This document shows, piece after piece, positions 24,480 through 32,535 of a DNA stretch of 64,000 nt. The stretch comes from Leadbetterella byssophila_A (lineage in GTDB: Bacteria; Bacteroidota; Bacteroidia; Cytophagales; Spirosomataceae): assembly GCA_040394735.1 (NCBI GenBank), contig JBEBRR010000006.1, forward strand, positions 1-64,000, written 5' to 3'. A program made the position numbers and the translations under genes. The number at the start of each line of letters is the position of its first letter. The first letter of the stretch is position 1. The notes under the pieces were generated by a model. That model saw only the letters and a list, made by a program, of their open reading frames with translations, searched no databases and was not told the DNA's origin.

Positions 24480-24509
24480 AAAAGAAAGCCCGTGGTTTTG
24501 ACCACAGGC
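24480..24509 (-). terminator. hairpin terminator downstream of the small membrane gene
   Basis: On the minus strand GCCTGTGGT and ACCACGGGC form a 9-bp stem with one G:U pair and a 4-base loop (24488-24509), followed by TTTCTTTT. It lies 150 bases past the stop at 24658 and just upstream of the phosphohexomutase start. Confidence 0.65.
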
Positions 24510-24657
24510 GCTGAAAAAAAATATGTATAGCAGGCTAGCGGCAGAAAAATTAACTGCCCGCGATGAAATTCAGGAAAACCCGGAGGACAAAGCATCAGCT
24601 GCCTGTCCGGGAGTCATTCGTGTATTTATGACCACCCTCCTAAGTCAGGGGTATTGC

Positions 24658-24828
24658 TTAGTGATCTTCGAGGTGGGTCCGGTCGTATCCGTTGGAAAAT
24701 ACGATGGCCATGATCAGTGTTCCCACAATAAAGGTAAACAGGTCACCGAATACCGCCAGTATAACAAGAATCAATAAAAAAACGGTTAGCATAGCCCATG
24801 CAGGCACTTTCGACGAAATATTACTCAT
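24658..24828 (-). CDS. small membrane protein, 56 residues
   Basis: A short open reading frame, below usual length cut-offs, with good support. It starts at an ATG preceded by an exact Bacteroidetes promoter (TTTG, 19-base spacer, TACTTTTG) and ends in TAA. The protein begins MSNISSKVPAW, has one or two adjoining hydrophobic stretches (about residues 12-28 and 31-45) and ends in a polar tail with TYR/ASP/HIS residues. It has no recognised family. The frame on the opposite strand (24523-24777) overlaps it but lacks promoter support. About 150 bases of untranslated DNA separate the stop from the hairpin at 24488-24509. Role unknown. Confidence 0.78.
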   Translation of the reverse strand: MSNISSKVPAWAMLTVFLLILVILAVFGDLFTFIVGTLIMAIVFSNGYDRTHLEDH

Positions 24829-24844
24829 GGATATCAATTTTTTA

Positions 24845-24875
24845 CAAAAGTATGCGTATTTTTAAATAAATCAAA
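24845..24875 (-). promoter_or_regulatory. complete Bacteroidetes promoter for the 56-aa gene
   Basis: On the minus strand TTTG (24875-24872) and TACTTTTG (24852-24845) are separated by exactly 19 bases, matching the -33/-7 consensus of the phylum. The start codon lies 17 bases after the -7 box. Confidence 0.75.
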
Positions 24876-24890
24876 GTCGGACAAAAAAAC

Positions 24891-25724
24891 ATGAGGAGGT
24901 ATCTGCTCTTATTTTCCTTTTTTCTGGCGGTTTTACAGGCAAGAGGCCAGGAAGAAGAGGAATACTATAAAATTCCGGAAAACAGGAAGAAAAGTCATGA
25001 AGTGGAAAACCTGCCTCACCTGGAATCGAGCTTCTCCAGCTTTTACTTCGGTCTCAGCGGGGCGCTGCGGAAACCCTATAACGGAAGCACCGGAGGGTTT
25101 GCCGACTTTGCCGAAAGTAAATCTTCCATGAACGAATGGGCGGAGCTGAACCTGGGTCTGAACATGAACAATAATTTTTTTGTGGAAACGGGGGTGGTAA
25201 GAATGAAAAACAGGTTCTCCACCTATGTGTTTTCTTCTCCGTACTGGCCGGCTTTTCTCCTGGGGGCAAATAACCGGCAGTGGTATGTTCCGGTGACAGT
25301 GAAAAAGAGGGTGCTTAACCTGAACAGGATTACCCGGAATGCTTACGTGAATCTCGGGTTGGGTGGCGGGGTACTGGTATCTACACGGCCGGCCACGCCT
25401 CCAAGCTACTCTTTTGATCTTCAGCAATCTCTTCAGAGCCGCGACCTGGAATATTTTAATGTTACTTTATCTCAGTCCCGGAGTCTTATGTATGGAGAAA
25501 TCTGTGCCGAGCTAAAGGGCAATGTTACTGACCGCCTGGAAATCCTGGTATTTTTCAAGGGTATTTTCAGGAAGCCGGAATACATATCGAATACGTTTGA
25601 TATAAAATTTGCCGGTGGATCTTCAGCCCGGTACGGGGTTTTTGAAAAAACGGGTTCCCTGGTATTCGGTTTGCAGGGAAGGTTCAACTCCCGCAAATTT
25701 TACAGGTACACCAGCAGGATATGA
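24891..25724 (+). CDS. exported hypothetical protein, possible outer-membrane barrel
   Basis: A 277-residue unknown protein with a signal peptide (about 1-20, VLQARGQ). The mature chain has alternating hydrophobic/polar stretches with many aromatic residues (SFYFGLSGALRK, NNFFVETGVVRMKN, AYVNLGLGGGVLVS, MYGEICAELKG), a pattern expected of beta-barrel strands, and it ends in basic residues without the C-terminal aromatic of classic porins. It could be an outer-membrane or periplasmic protein; I cannot assign a family. The gene diverges from the 56-aa membrane gene and is followed 50 bases later by the DUF2853 gene. An AGGAGG stretch overlaps the start, which is probably chance. Confidence 0.8.
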   Translation: MRRYLLLFSFFLAVLQARGQEEEEYYKIPENRKKSHEVENLPHLESSFSSFYFGLSGALRKPYNGSTGGFADFAESKSSMNEWAELNLGLNMNNNFFVETGVVRMKNRFSTYVFSSPYWPAFLLGANNRQWYVPVTVKKRVLNLNRITRNAYVNLGLGGGVLVSTRPATPPSYSFDLQQSLQSRDLEYFNVTLSQSRSLMYGEICAELKGNVTDRLEILVFFKGIFRKPEYISNTFDIKFAGGSSARYGVFEKTGSLVFGLQGRFNSRKFYRYTSRI

Positions 25725-25774
25725 GGTATTTTTTCTAACTTAGTATACATTTTTCACCTTTTAACTATTAAAAA

Positions 25775-26113
25775 ATGAGTAAATTTGATGAGAACGTTGA
25801 GCTGTACAAAGCTCAGAACGCTGAATTAGGTCTGGGCCTGAGCGAAGCACTTCTTACAGGGGTGGCAAAATCTCTGGGTCCTTCCATCTATAATGCGGAT
25901 TCTTCGAAAGTATCAGGATCCGACCAGAAGGAAAAAGATACAGTAAAGAATAACTTCCTGATCAAAAAACTGGGATTGAAAGACGGACCGGAACTGGATG
26001 CTGCCATCGAGGAGGTTATTATCAAAATGGGTACAGGCAACCGGAGCAAGTACCGTGCAGTGGTTTACGCGCTGCTGGCTAAGAAATTCGGTAAGGAGAG
26101 CCAGTTTGTATAA
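25775..26113 (+). CDS. DUF2853 family protein
   Basis: A 112-residue cytoplasmic protein of the DUF2853 family, whose function is not known. The opening MSKFDENVELYKAQ, a central KDTVKNNFLIKKLGLKDG and the closing NRSKYRAVVYALLAKKFGK are characteristic. It is mostly helical with no signal peptide or cysteine. It is a single gene between an exported unknown protein and a convergent lipoprotein gene, separated from the latter by a 20-base-arm palindrome. Nothing nearby suggests a pathway. Confidence 0.88.
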   Translation: MSKFDENVELYKAQNAELGLGLSEALLTGVAKSLGPSIYNADSSKVSGSDQKEKDTVKNNFLIKKLGLKDGPELDAAIEEVIIKMGTGNRSKYRAVVYALLAKKFGKESQFV

Positions 26114-26118
26114 AATAT

Positions 26119-26192
26119 ATTTGCGATGGATGATTTACAATATACTGGCAGATGGTTTTATTCCGGTAAATCGTAAATCATCCATCGCAAAT
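26119..26192. repeat. intergenic palindrome, 20-base perfect arms
   Basis: Left arm 26119-26138 (begins ATTTGCGATGG, ends GATTTAC) and right arm 26173-26192 (begins GTAAATC, ends CCATCGCAAAT) are perfect reverse complements with a 34-base spacer. It lies between the convergent DUF2853 and lipoprotein genes, leaving 5 and 2 bases on either side. No T tract flanks it. Confidence 0.9.
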
Positions 26193-26194
26193 CA

Positions 26195-26527
26195 TCAGGG
26201 TTTTTCTTTTGAGAATCCCAGAACCCGAATATTAATGCCGGGAGCAGACAAAGTACCGGTACACACCGGAGCTGAAGCGAGTTCATAAGACAGGAAATAG
26301 AAGGTGCTGTCTTTCCGGAGAAACGAAGAGGGCAGATGGTCACTCTCCGGGTTGTTGATGACCACACAGTTTTCATATCCGTTCCATTTTTCTCCCAGGC
26401 TGCTACCCGTGATAACGGCTACCGGCATGCACCCCTCCTCCACAATGGTGGCTTCCAGGTATTTGGGTACGGAATCCGTACTGCAACTGATGCTGCCCAG
26501 AAGGAAGAAAAGAAAATATTTTTTCAT
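26195..26527 (-). CDS. small hypothetical lipoprotein
   Basis: A 110-residue predicted lipoprotein. Starting at ATG 26527 gives MKKYFLFFLLGSISCSTDSV, a short signal with a lipobox cysteine near residue 15; the longer reading to 26557 adds residues before the signal and is rejected. The mature part (EGCMPVAVITGSSLGEKWNG, ENCVVINN, FYFLSYELASAPVCTGT) holds three further cysteines and beta-rich character. No family recognised. It is convergent with DUF2853 and separated from accC by 144 bases. Probably an envelope protein of unknown function. Confidence 0.72.
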   Translation of the reverse strand: MKKYFLFFLLGSISCSTDSVPKYLEATIVEEGCMPVAVITGSSLGEKWNGYENCVVINNPESDHLPSSFLRKDSTFYFLSYELASAPVCTGTLSAPGINIRVLGFSKEKP

Positions 26528-26671
26528 ACAGGAAGTGAGTGATGCAGTTATTAGCAAATACGGCCTCTGACCAGGCAGGGCTTCTAAGCCCGGTTACCAA
26601 CTATGCACGAACTGACATAAAACGATTTTTCTTCTTGCCGGTTCGGGCATAATCGGGAACCAGGTACAGTA

Positions 26672-28015
26672 TTACAAATCAGAAAAATCAAAATTGTCCA
26701 GGTATCCTGTATTGAAAATACCGGATTTGAAAACCTCATCATCCATCATTTTCAGATGGAAAGGAATGGTAGTTTTTACCCCGTCAATAAAGAATTCCTG
26801 CAAAGCCCGCTTCATCCGCACGATCACTTCCTCCCGGCTGGGGGCAGAAACGATAAGCTTGGCGATCATGGAATCATAATTGGGGGGAATCACATAACCT
26901 GCGTATACATGAGAATCCACTCTTACGCCGTGTCCGCCGGGGAGATTGATCTGCTTGATCACACCCGGGCTGGGCCGGAAGCCGTTCCGGGGATCTTCCG
27001 CGTTGATCCGGCATTCCATGGCGTACTGGGCAGGGTAATAGTTGTTGCCTGAAACCTTTTCACCGGCAGCTACTTTGATCTGCTCTTTGATCAGGTCAAA
27101 GCCGGTCACTTCTTCAGTGATCGGATGCTCTACCTGGATACGGGTGTTCATCTCCATGAAATAGAACTTACCGTATTTGTCGACCAGGAATTCAATGGTT
27201 CCGGCACCTTCATAACGAATGGCCTTTGCGCCGGCTACTGCCGCCTGTCCCATTTGTTCCCGGAGTTCGGGAGAAACAATGGGGGAGGGAGTTTCTTCGA
27301 TCAGCTTCTGGTGTCTTCTCTGGATGGAACAGTCACGTTCCGACAGGTGGGAAACGTTCCCGTACTGGTCTCCTACAATCTGTATCTCGATATGACGCGG
27401 CTCTTCAATGAACTTTTCAAGGTAGAGACCGTCATTTCCGAAAGCAGCACCTGATTCTATCTTGGCATCGTCCCAGAGTTTCCCAAATTCAGAAGAGTTC
27501 CGGATGATTCGCATACCCCGGCCACCGCCACCGGCAGTGGCTTTGATGATTACGGGATAACCGATCTTTTCGGCAAGCTCTATCCCTTCTTCTACGGAAG
27601 AAAGCAGTCCTTCAGAACCCGGAATAACCGGTACACCGGCTTTTTTCATAGTGTCTTTGGCCGTTGCCTTATCTCCCATCTGGTTGATCTGGTCGGCAGA
27701 AGCACCGATAAATTTTATTTTGTAAGCTTCACATATCCTGGAGAATTCCGCATTTTCGGAAAGAAAGCCGTAACCCGGGTGGATGGCATCGGCATTGGTG
27801 ATCTCTGCAGCTGAAATAATGCTCTGCATATTCAGATACGACTGCTTGCTGGGCGGAGGTCCGATACACACCGCCTCATCGGCAAACCGTACGTGCAGGC
27901 TGTCTTTATCTGCAGTAGAATATACAGCCACAGTTTTGATGCCCATTTCTTTACAGGTACGGATAATCCGCAAGGCAATCTCCCCTCTGTTGGCTATAAG
28001 GATTTTTTTAAACAT
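26672..28015 (-). CDS. accC: biotin carboxylase subunit of acetyl-CoA carboxylase
   Basis: Carboxylates the biotin on AccB using ATP and bicarbonate, the first step of fatty-acid synthesis. The 447-residue length is standard. Order: biotin carboxylase N-terminal domain (about 1-115, KILIANRGEIALRIIRTC), ATP-grasp (about 115-325, with glycine-rich GGGGRGMRI and EEPRHIEIQIVGD, HLSERDCSIQRRHQK, and metal residues around EMNTRIQVEHPITEE), and the C-terminal domain (about 335-440). Gene order accB-accC with a 27-base gap shows co-transcription. The carboxyltransferase genes are not in the window. Confidence 0.98.
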   Translation of the reverse strand: MFKKILIANRGEIALRIIRTCKEMGIKTVAVYSTADKDSLHVRFADEAVCIGPPPSKQSYLNMQSIISAAEITNADAIHPGYGFLSENAEFSRICEAYKIKFIGASADQINQMGDKATAKDTMKKAGVPVIPGSEGLLSSVEEGIELAEKIGYPVIIKATAGGGGRGMRIIRNSSEFGKLWDDAKIESGAAFGNDGLYLEKFIEEPRHIEIQIVGDQYGNVSHLSERDCSIQRRHQKLIEETPSPIVSPELREQMGQAAVAGAKAIRYEGAGTIEFLVDKYGKFYFMEMNTRIQVEHPITEEVTGFDLIKEQIKVAAGEKVSGNNYYPAQYAMECRINAEDPRNGFRPSPGVIKQINLPGGHGVRVDSHVYAGYVIPPNYDSMIAKLIVSAPSREEVIVRMKRALQEFFIDGVKTTIPFHLKMMDDEVFKSGIFNTGYLDNFDFSDL

Positions 28016-28042
28016 AGATTCAGACTTTAAAGGAGGTGTATC

Positions 28043-28516
28043 TTAAGCAGGTTCAACTAAAAACAGGGGCTGATCATATTCTACCGGGGTAGCATCATCT
28101 ACCAGGATTTTAACGATTTTGCCCGAAATTTCGGATTCGATCTCGTTGAACAGCTTCATGGCTTCCAGGATACAGATCACTTTTCCGCTGGTAATTTCAT
28201 CTCCTACTTCTACGAAAGCCGGTTTATCCGGCCCCGCCGAACGGTAGAATGTGCCGATCATGGGTGCTTTTATTTCCACCAGCTTACTGCCTGAAGATGC
28301 AGCAGGCGCTTCAGCCTTCACTTCCGGTGCTCTGGGAGCAATTACCTGGGGAGCAGGCTCAGCATAAACCACCTGTGGCGGGGCAGCTACTACTTTAGGA
28401 GCTTCGGCACCGCCTCTTCTTACCTGAATTTTCAGATCGGAAGTCTCAATTTTTACTTCGCTAAGGTCGGTTTTGGAAATGAATTCTATCAGCTTTTGTA
28501 TTTCTTTGGTATCCAT
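28043..28516 (-). CDS. accB: biotin carboxyl carrier protein of acetyl-CoA carboxylase
   Basis: Carries carboxybiotin between AccC and the carboxyltransferase. The 157-residue protein has an N-terminal amphipathic region (about 1-35), a proline/alanine-rich flexible linker (about 38-76) and the biotinyl domain (about 80-157). The biotinylated lysine is K121 in CILEAMKLFNE. A complete promoter with 19-base spacing lies just upstream, so accBC can be expressed independently of the efp-side genes. It is followed by accC after 27 bases. Confidence 0.97.
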   Translation of the reverse strand: MDTKEIQKLIEFISKTDLSEVKIETSDLKIQVRRGGAEAPKVVAAPPQVVYAEPAPQVIAPRAPEVKAEAPAASSGSKLVEIKAPMIGTFYRSAGPDKPAFVEVGDEITSGKVICILEAMKLFNEIESEISGKIVKILVDDATPVEYDQPLFLVEPA

Positions 28517-28545
28517 AACGGCTTTTGTTTCGAATTTTTATTGTA

Positions 28546-28576
28546 CAAATGTAATATTTTATTGTACCGATGCAAA
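28546..28576 (-). promoter_or_regulatory. complete Bacteroidetes promoter for accBC
   Basis: On the minus strand TTTG (28576-28573) and TACATTTG (28553-28546) are separated by exactly 19 bases. The accB ATG at 28516 lies 29 bases beyond. The preceding TACCTTTG (28580-28573) overlaps the -33 element and could be a second -7 box. Confidence 0.75.
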
Positions 28577-28581
28577 GGTAA

Positions 28582-29151
28582 TTATTTCTCCTTCACTCTG
28601 GAGTCATACTCATAGGTAGTGGTATTTACCTTGATGAGCTCATCATTGTCAATGAACAGGGGTACCTTGATGGTAGCGCCGGTCTCCACGGTGGCAGGTT
28701 TGCTGGCATTGGTAGCGGTATCGCCTTTGATACCGGGCTCGGTATAGGTTACCCTCAGTTCCACATATGCCGGCATTTCCACAGAAAGGGGAGTTTCAGT
28801 TTCTGCATGAATCAGGATGTCGATATTGGAACCTTCTTTCATGAGATCAGCCTGGGGAACCATATGCTCTTCCAGCGAAATCTGCTCAAAGGTATCGTTA
28901 TCCATAAAATTATATCCCAGCTCGTCTTTGTAAAGATACTGGAAAGTTCTTCTTTCGATCCGGGCAGTGGTTACTTTTTCACCGGCGGTAAAGGTATTTT
29001 CAAAAATCCGGCCCGTTTTTATATTCTTAAGCTTGGTCCGTACAAATGCCCCGCCTTTTCCGGGTTTAACATGTTGAAACTCTACTATCGTAAAAAGGTC
29101 ATTATTCCATTCCAGGGTTAACCCGTTTCTGAAATCTGCTGTTGTTGCCAT
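28582..29151 (-). CDS. efp: elongation factor P
   Basis: Relieves ribosome stalling at proline stretches. The 189-residue product has the three OB/KOW domains of EF-P: domain I with the tip loop KPGKGGAFVRTKLKN (about 28-42), where the lysine in GKGG is the usual modification position; domain II (about 66-130) with MVPQADLMKEGSNIDILIH; and domain III with ETGATIKVPLFIDNDELIKVNT. The modification enzyme is not nearby. The gene is 3 bases from the outer-membrane-like gene upstream and part of the fatty-acid operon block. Confidence 0.97.
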   Translation of the reverse strand: MATTADFRNGLTLEWNNDLFTIVEFQHVKPGKGGAFVRTKLKNIKTGRIFENTFTAGEKVTTARIERRTFQYLYKDELGYNFMDNDTFEQISLEEHMVPQADLMKEGSNIDILIHAETETPLSVEMPAYVELRVTYTEPGIKGDTATNASKPATVETGATIKVPLFIDNDELIKVNTTTYEYDSRVKEK

Positions 29152-29153
29152 CT

Positions 29154-29789
29154 TTATTTTTCAATATTTAATCTTATTCCTACGCTGAAGGTATCGTCAG
29201 TCAAACGTGCATATCCCAGTTCTTTGGTCTCGTTTGCTTTGGTGAAGGTGGAGGTGATACGGTTGTAACCCGCTTTAACAGAAAAAGAATCACTGAAAGT
29301 ATAGATCAGGTAAACGCCGCCTGTCAGGTTCTGTTTTTTGCCGAAAACACCGCTGAATCCCTGGGTTTTGAGGGTCTCCTTTTCGCCCAGGGGCGTGTAG
29401 GTGTCGTTATAGCTCTTTTTCCCGCTAAACGAAATTATTTCGTGAAAACCGCCTATTCCTATGCCCTTGAAATAGAATTCCAGGCCCGCCGGTAACGCAA
29501 AAGTAGTATACCAGGGCCTTTTATCAAAGGTCAGGGTACTTAAATTGGCCCCCTCTTTCACCGGGTAAATACCGGTGGTTTTGTTATTCAGGGCAAACCG
29601 GATACCCGTAGTAAACCGGAACGGAACCGGTGATTTTACCTGGATGGATTCTCCCCAGAAAAGGGAGTACTGGTTCGTATTCTTTGAAATCGAGGTTGAC
29701 AGCTCAAGGTTATTGAATGTACGGATATTTTGAGCCTGAATCGTAAAATAGCCCAGTGTAAACAAAGTTGCTAATTTGAGTGTTTTCAT
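29154..29789 (-). CDS. exported outer-membrane-like protein inside fatty-acid operon
   Basis: A 211-residue protein with a signal peptide (about 1-19, YFTIQAQ) and beta-strand-like repeats (TTGIRFALNNKT, TFALPAGLEFYFKG, AGYNRITSTFTK, SVGIRLNIEK). The amphipathic alternation and the closing strand suggest an outer-membrane beta barrel, but no family is recognised. It lies 3 bases upstream of efp and 9 bases downstream of fabH on the same strand, so it should be co-transcribed with fatty-acid and phospholipid synthesis genes. That placement is odd for a barrel protein; a link to membrane or lipid A biogenesis is possible but unproven. Confidence 0.8.
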   Translation of the reverse strand: MKTLKLATLFTLGYFTIQAQNIRTFNNLELSTSISKNTNQYSLFWGESIQVKSPVPFRFTTGIRFALNNKTTGIYPVKEGANLSTLTFDKRPWYTTFALPAGLEFYFKGIGIGGFHEIISFSGKKSYNDTYTPLGEKETLKTQGFSGVFGKKQNLTGGVYLIYTFSDSFSVKAGYNRITSTFTKANETKELGYARLTDDTFSVGIRLNIEK

Positions 29790-29798
29790 ATTTGTGCA

Positions 29799-30785
29799 TT
29801 AAATCGCCCATTTAATATACATCGCCCCCCACGTGAAACCTCCGCCAAAAGCGGCTAAAACAAGATCGTCTCCTTTTTTCAGTTGGTCCATATAATCAAA
29901 CAAACAAAGCGGAATGGTTCCGGCTGTTGTGTTTCCGTATTTCTGGATATTCAGCATTACCTTTTCTTCGCCGATACCCATCCGTTTGGCGGTGGCGTCG
30001 ATGATCCTTTTGTTGGCCTGGTGCGGAACCAGCCAGTCTACATCGTCTCCGGTGAGGTGGTTACGCTCCATAATGGCTGCAGCGGCATCTGCCATATTGG
30101 TTACTGCAAATTTAAACACCTGGGGACCTTCCTGTTTGATATAATGCATTTTCTGATCTACTGTTTCATGCGAAGCAGGGTTAACGCTGCCTCCGCCTTT
30201 CATCATCAGGTACTCGCCTCCGCTTCCGTCAGAATGCAGCAGGAAGTCAATTATACCCAGGTTTTCCGTGCTGGGCTCCAGGAGAACGGCGCCGGCTCCG
30301 TCACCGAAAAGAACACAGGTGGTACGGTCCTCATAATCAATAATCGACGACATTTTGTCAGCGCCGATCACGATCACTTTCTTATAACGCCCGGATTCAA
30401 TAAATTGTGCACCTGTAGTCAAAGCGTAGATAAAGCCGGAGCATGCGGCCAGCAGGTCAAAGCTGCAGATGTTGGGAATTCCCAGGCGGGAGCATACCAG
30501 GTTGGCTGTGGAAGGAAACAGGTAATCCGGGGTAACGGTAGCGCAGATCACGAGGTCGATCTCCTGGGGTGAAGTACCGGTCTTTTCAAGGAGGCCGCGA
30601 ACAGCTTCGGTCGCCATTACGGAAGTACCCTGTGATTCGCCTTTAAGGATTCTTCGTTCTTTGATACCGGTACGGGTGGTGATCCACTCATCGTTGGTAT
30701 CCACCATTTGCTCTAATTCGGCATTGGTGAGGATATAATCAGGCACGTAACCGTGTACTCCTGTTATTGCAGCTCTTAAACTCAT
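29799..30785 (-). CDS. fabH: 3-oxoacyl-ACP synthase III
   Basis: Starts fatty-acid chains by condensing acetyl- (or branched) CoA with malonyl-ACP. The 328-residue thiolase-fold protein has nucleophile C115 in LLAACSGFIYAL, and the catalytic histidine and asparagine in WLVPHQANKRII and NIQKYGNTTAGTIPL. The N-terminal helix TNDEWITTRTGIKERR is a FabH signature. It follows plsX by 24 bases. Primer specificity cannot be told from sequence; Cytophagales often make iso-branched acids. Confidence 0.97.
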   Translation of the reverse strand: MSLRAAITGVHGYVPDYILTNAELEQMVDTNDEWITTRTGIKERRILKGESQGTSVMATEAVRGLLEKTGTSPQEIDLVICATVTPDYLFPSTANLVCSRLGIPNICSFDLLAACSGFIYALTTGAQFIESGRYKKVIVIGADKMSSIIDYEDRTTCVLFGDGAGAVLLEPSTENLGIIDFLLHSDGSGGEYLMMKGGGSVNPASHETVDQKMHYIKQEGPQVFKFAVTNMADAAAAIMERNHLTGDDVDWLVPHQANKRIIDATAKRMGIGEEKVMLNIQKYGNTTAGTIPLCLFDYMDQLKKGDDLVLAAFGGGFTWGAMYIKWAI

Positions 30786-30809
30786 CAGATGAACTAGCTT
30801 TTAAGGTTC

Positions 30810-31757
30810 TCAGGCAAACGCCTCTTTTATTTTTTCTACCACGTGGGATTCGATCTGTCTCTGCGCCAGGCGGATCATATTTTTGACAGCAGTGGGGCTG
30901 GAGATACCGTGACCTACAATCACGTTTCCGTTAATCCCGATAATGGGACTGCCGCCTACCACTTCATAGTTCATACGGTTAATAAGGTCGTCATTGATTC
31001 CTGCGGCTGCGGCATGTTCATACAGGGATTCCCCCATCTTGAAGATGATGTTCCCGGTAAAGCCGTCTGAAACGATCACATCCGCTTTGGCATCAAAAAT
31101 GTCACGGCCTTCAATGTTGCCTACAAAATTGATCTTTTTGTTGTTTTTAAGCAACTGGTAAGTCGCCTGTGCCACGGTATTACCCTTTTCTTCTTCTTCT
31201 CCTATGTTCAGAAGTCCTACCTGGGGGCTTTCCAGGTTAAGGGTATATCTGGCATGAATGCTGCCCAGTTCAGCAAACTGGTTCAGTACTTCAGGCTTGC
31301 AGTCGGCATTGGCCCCGATATCCAGCATGATACCGTACCGCCCTCCCTTGAAGGGCAGGTAGCCTGCTATAGGCGGGCGTTGAATATTCCCTACCGTTTT
31401 CAGCGTGAACAGTGAGCCCACCATCATGGCACCGGTATTTCCGGCACTGCAAAATGCCGAAACCGTACCCTCTTTTAAAAGTTTAAACCCAACCCCTATA
31501 GAGGAATTGGGTTTCTGACCGAAAGCTCTTGTAGGGTGCTCTCCCATTTCTATTACCTCCGTGGCTTCTACCATTTCTATGGAACCGGCCCTGTAGGTCA
31601 GTGTACGGAGCACCTCTAACATTGCATCCTTTTTGCCGACTAAAACGATCTGATAGTTTTCGGGAAGTTCAGAAGTTGCCATTACTGCGCCTTCTACTAC
31701 GGCCTTGGGGGCATAGTCCCCTCCCATTGCATCAACTGCAATTTTTTTCATCGACAT
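30810..31757 (-). CDS. plsX: phosphate acyltransferase PlsX
   Basis: Makes acyl-phosphate from acyl-ACP for phospholipid synthesis. The 315-residue product has the PlsX signature IAVDAMGGDYAPKAVVEGA at the start, VEMGEHPTRA (about 68-77), CSAGNTGAMMVGS and GNIEGRDIFDAKADVIVSDGFTGNI. ATG at 31757 (or 31751) is the start. It lies between rpmF and fabH, the conserved order of the fab operon. Confidence 0.97.
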   Translation of the reverse strand: MSMKKIAVDAMGGDYAPKAVVEGAVMATSELPENYQIVLVGKKDAMLEVLRTLTYRAGSIEMVEATEVIEMGEHPTRAFGQKPNSSIGVGFKLLKEGTVSAFCSAGNTGAMMVGSLFTLKTVGNIQRPPIAGYLPFKGGRYGIMLDIGANADCKPEVLNQFAELGSIHARYTLNLESPQVGLLNIGEEEEKGNTVAQATYQLLKNNKKINFVGNIEGRDIFDAKADVIVSDGFTGNIIFKMGESLYEHAAAAGINDDLINRMNYEVVGGSPIIGINGNVIVGHGISSPTAVKNMIRLAQRQIESHVVEKIKEAFA

Positions 31758-31779
31758 TTTTTTAGGTTATGCTAAAATC

Positions 31780-31965
31780 TTATTGATAGTTTTCTACTAC
31801 CAACCTGCCTCTGTAGTACAGGTTTCCTTCACTTACGTGAGCGGTATGACGACGGTGTACTTCACCGGTAGTAGCGTCAACCGACAGTTGCTTCAAAGTA
31901 AGTGTATCATGCGTTCTACGCTTGTCTCTTCTCGTTTTCGATATCTTACGCTTAGGATGTGCCAT
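31780..31965 (-). CDS. rpmF: 50S ribosomal protein L32
   Basis: A 61-residue ribosomal protein with the typical basic start MAHPKRKISKTRRDKRRTH and a shortened C-terminal part. The zinc-ribbon cysteines of the C+ type are absent, so this is the cysteine-free (C-) form, as in many Bacteroidota. It is placed 12 bases after yceD and 22 before plsX, the classical yceD-rpmF-plsX arrangement. Confidence 0.96.
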   Translation of the reverse strand: MAHPKRKISKTRRDKRRTHDTLTLKQLSVDATTGEVHRRHTAHVSEGNLYYRGRLVVENYQ

Positions 31966-31977
31966 TGCCTTCTGATA

Positions 31978-32508
31978 TTAGTTTTTGTTCTTCAAATTTA
32001 TTAATGCTGCCCACCGTGGGTCTTGTATTTCTTCTTTCTCTTCCCTGAAGTCCGGATCCTCGTACACTATTTTTCCTTCTTCGGGAATATCTTCCGCCCG
32101 GAATCTCGGATGGAGCTTTTTCATAGGTACCTGCAGCAGGATATAATCAAACAAAAGGTCCGCTATATTGATTTTATGGGTTCCGAAAGGAATAACTTCC
32201 ATGTCATCACTTACTTCTGCCGCAGTACTTCCGAACTTAAAAATGTGCATTTCATCGGAATGGAACTCCTCCTCAAAAATATCCAGGCTGCGGTCGCACT
32301 GCAGCCTGAGCTGAGAAGTAATATCCAGGATCAGCCGGATAAGGGTAGCATTTTTCTCCAAAAGTACTTTCACCTTAAAACGGCCTCCTTCTATTATATC
32401 CTGTTCAAATTCCTGAAAGAAAGCATCGTCTCCTTCAAATTCATATTCATGATTCTTGTCTTCCAGACCATGAATGAGGATATCATATTTGGACAACTCC
32501 CTTTTCAC
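31978..32508 (-). CDS. yceD: YceD/DUF177 family protein
   Basis: A 176-residue protein of the DUF177 family, linked in other bacteria to large-subunit rRNA maturation. The core LRLQCDRSLDIFEEEFHSDEM keeps one cysteine of the family's metal-site region. An acidic C-terminal tail (DPDFREEKEEIQDPRWAAL) follows; the sequence HPRFRAEDIPEEGKIVYEDPD is also typical. The start is a GTG at 32508; the ATG four bases earlier is in another frame. It heads the yceD-rpmF-plsX-fabH operon, with a TAAATTTG box 20 bases upstream. Confidence 0.92.
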   Translation of the reverse strand: MKRELSKYDILIHGLEDKNHEYEFEGDDAFFQEFEQDIIEGGRFKVKVLLEKNATLIRLILDITSQLRLQCDRSLDIFEEEFHSDEMHIFKFGSTAAEVSDDMEVIPFGTHKINIADLLFDYILLQVPMKKLHPRFRAEDIPEEGKIVYEDPDFREEKEEIQDPRWAALINLKNKN

Positions 32509-32527
32509 ACATTTTACAGAAAGGATG

Positions 32528-32535
32528 CAAATTTA
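32528..32535 (-). promoter_or_regulatory. -7 promoter box of the fab operon (TAAATTTG)
   Basis: TAAATTTG on the minus strand lies 19 bases upstream of the yceD GTG and starts the yceD-rpmF-plsX-fabH-efp block. The -33 element is poorly matched (T-rich). Confidence 0.6.

Noticed and set aside
24523..24777. 84-codon frame on the plus strand near the phosphohexomutase
   Set aside because: Overlaps the better supported 56-aa minus-strand gene, has no promoter box, and shows no domain.
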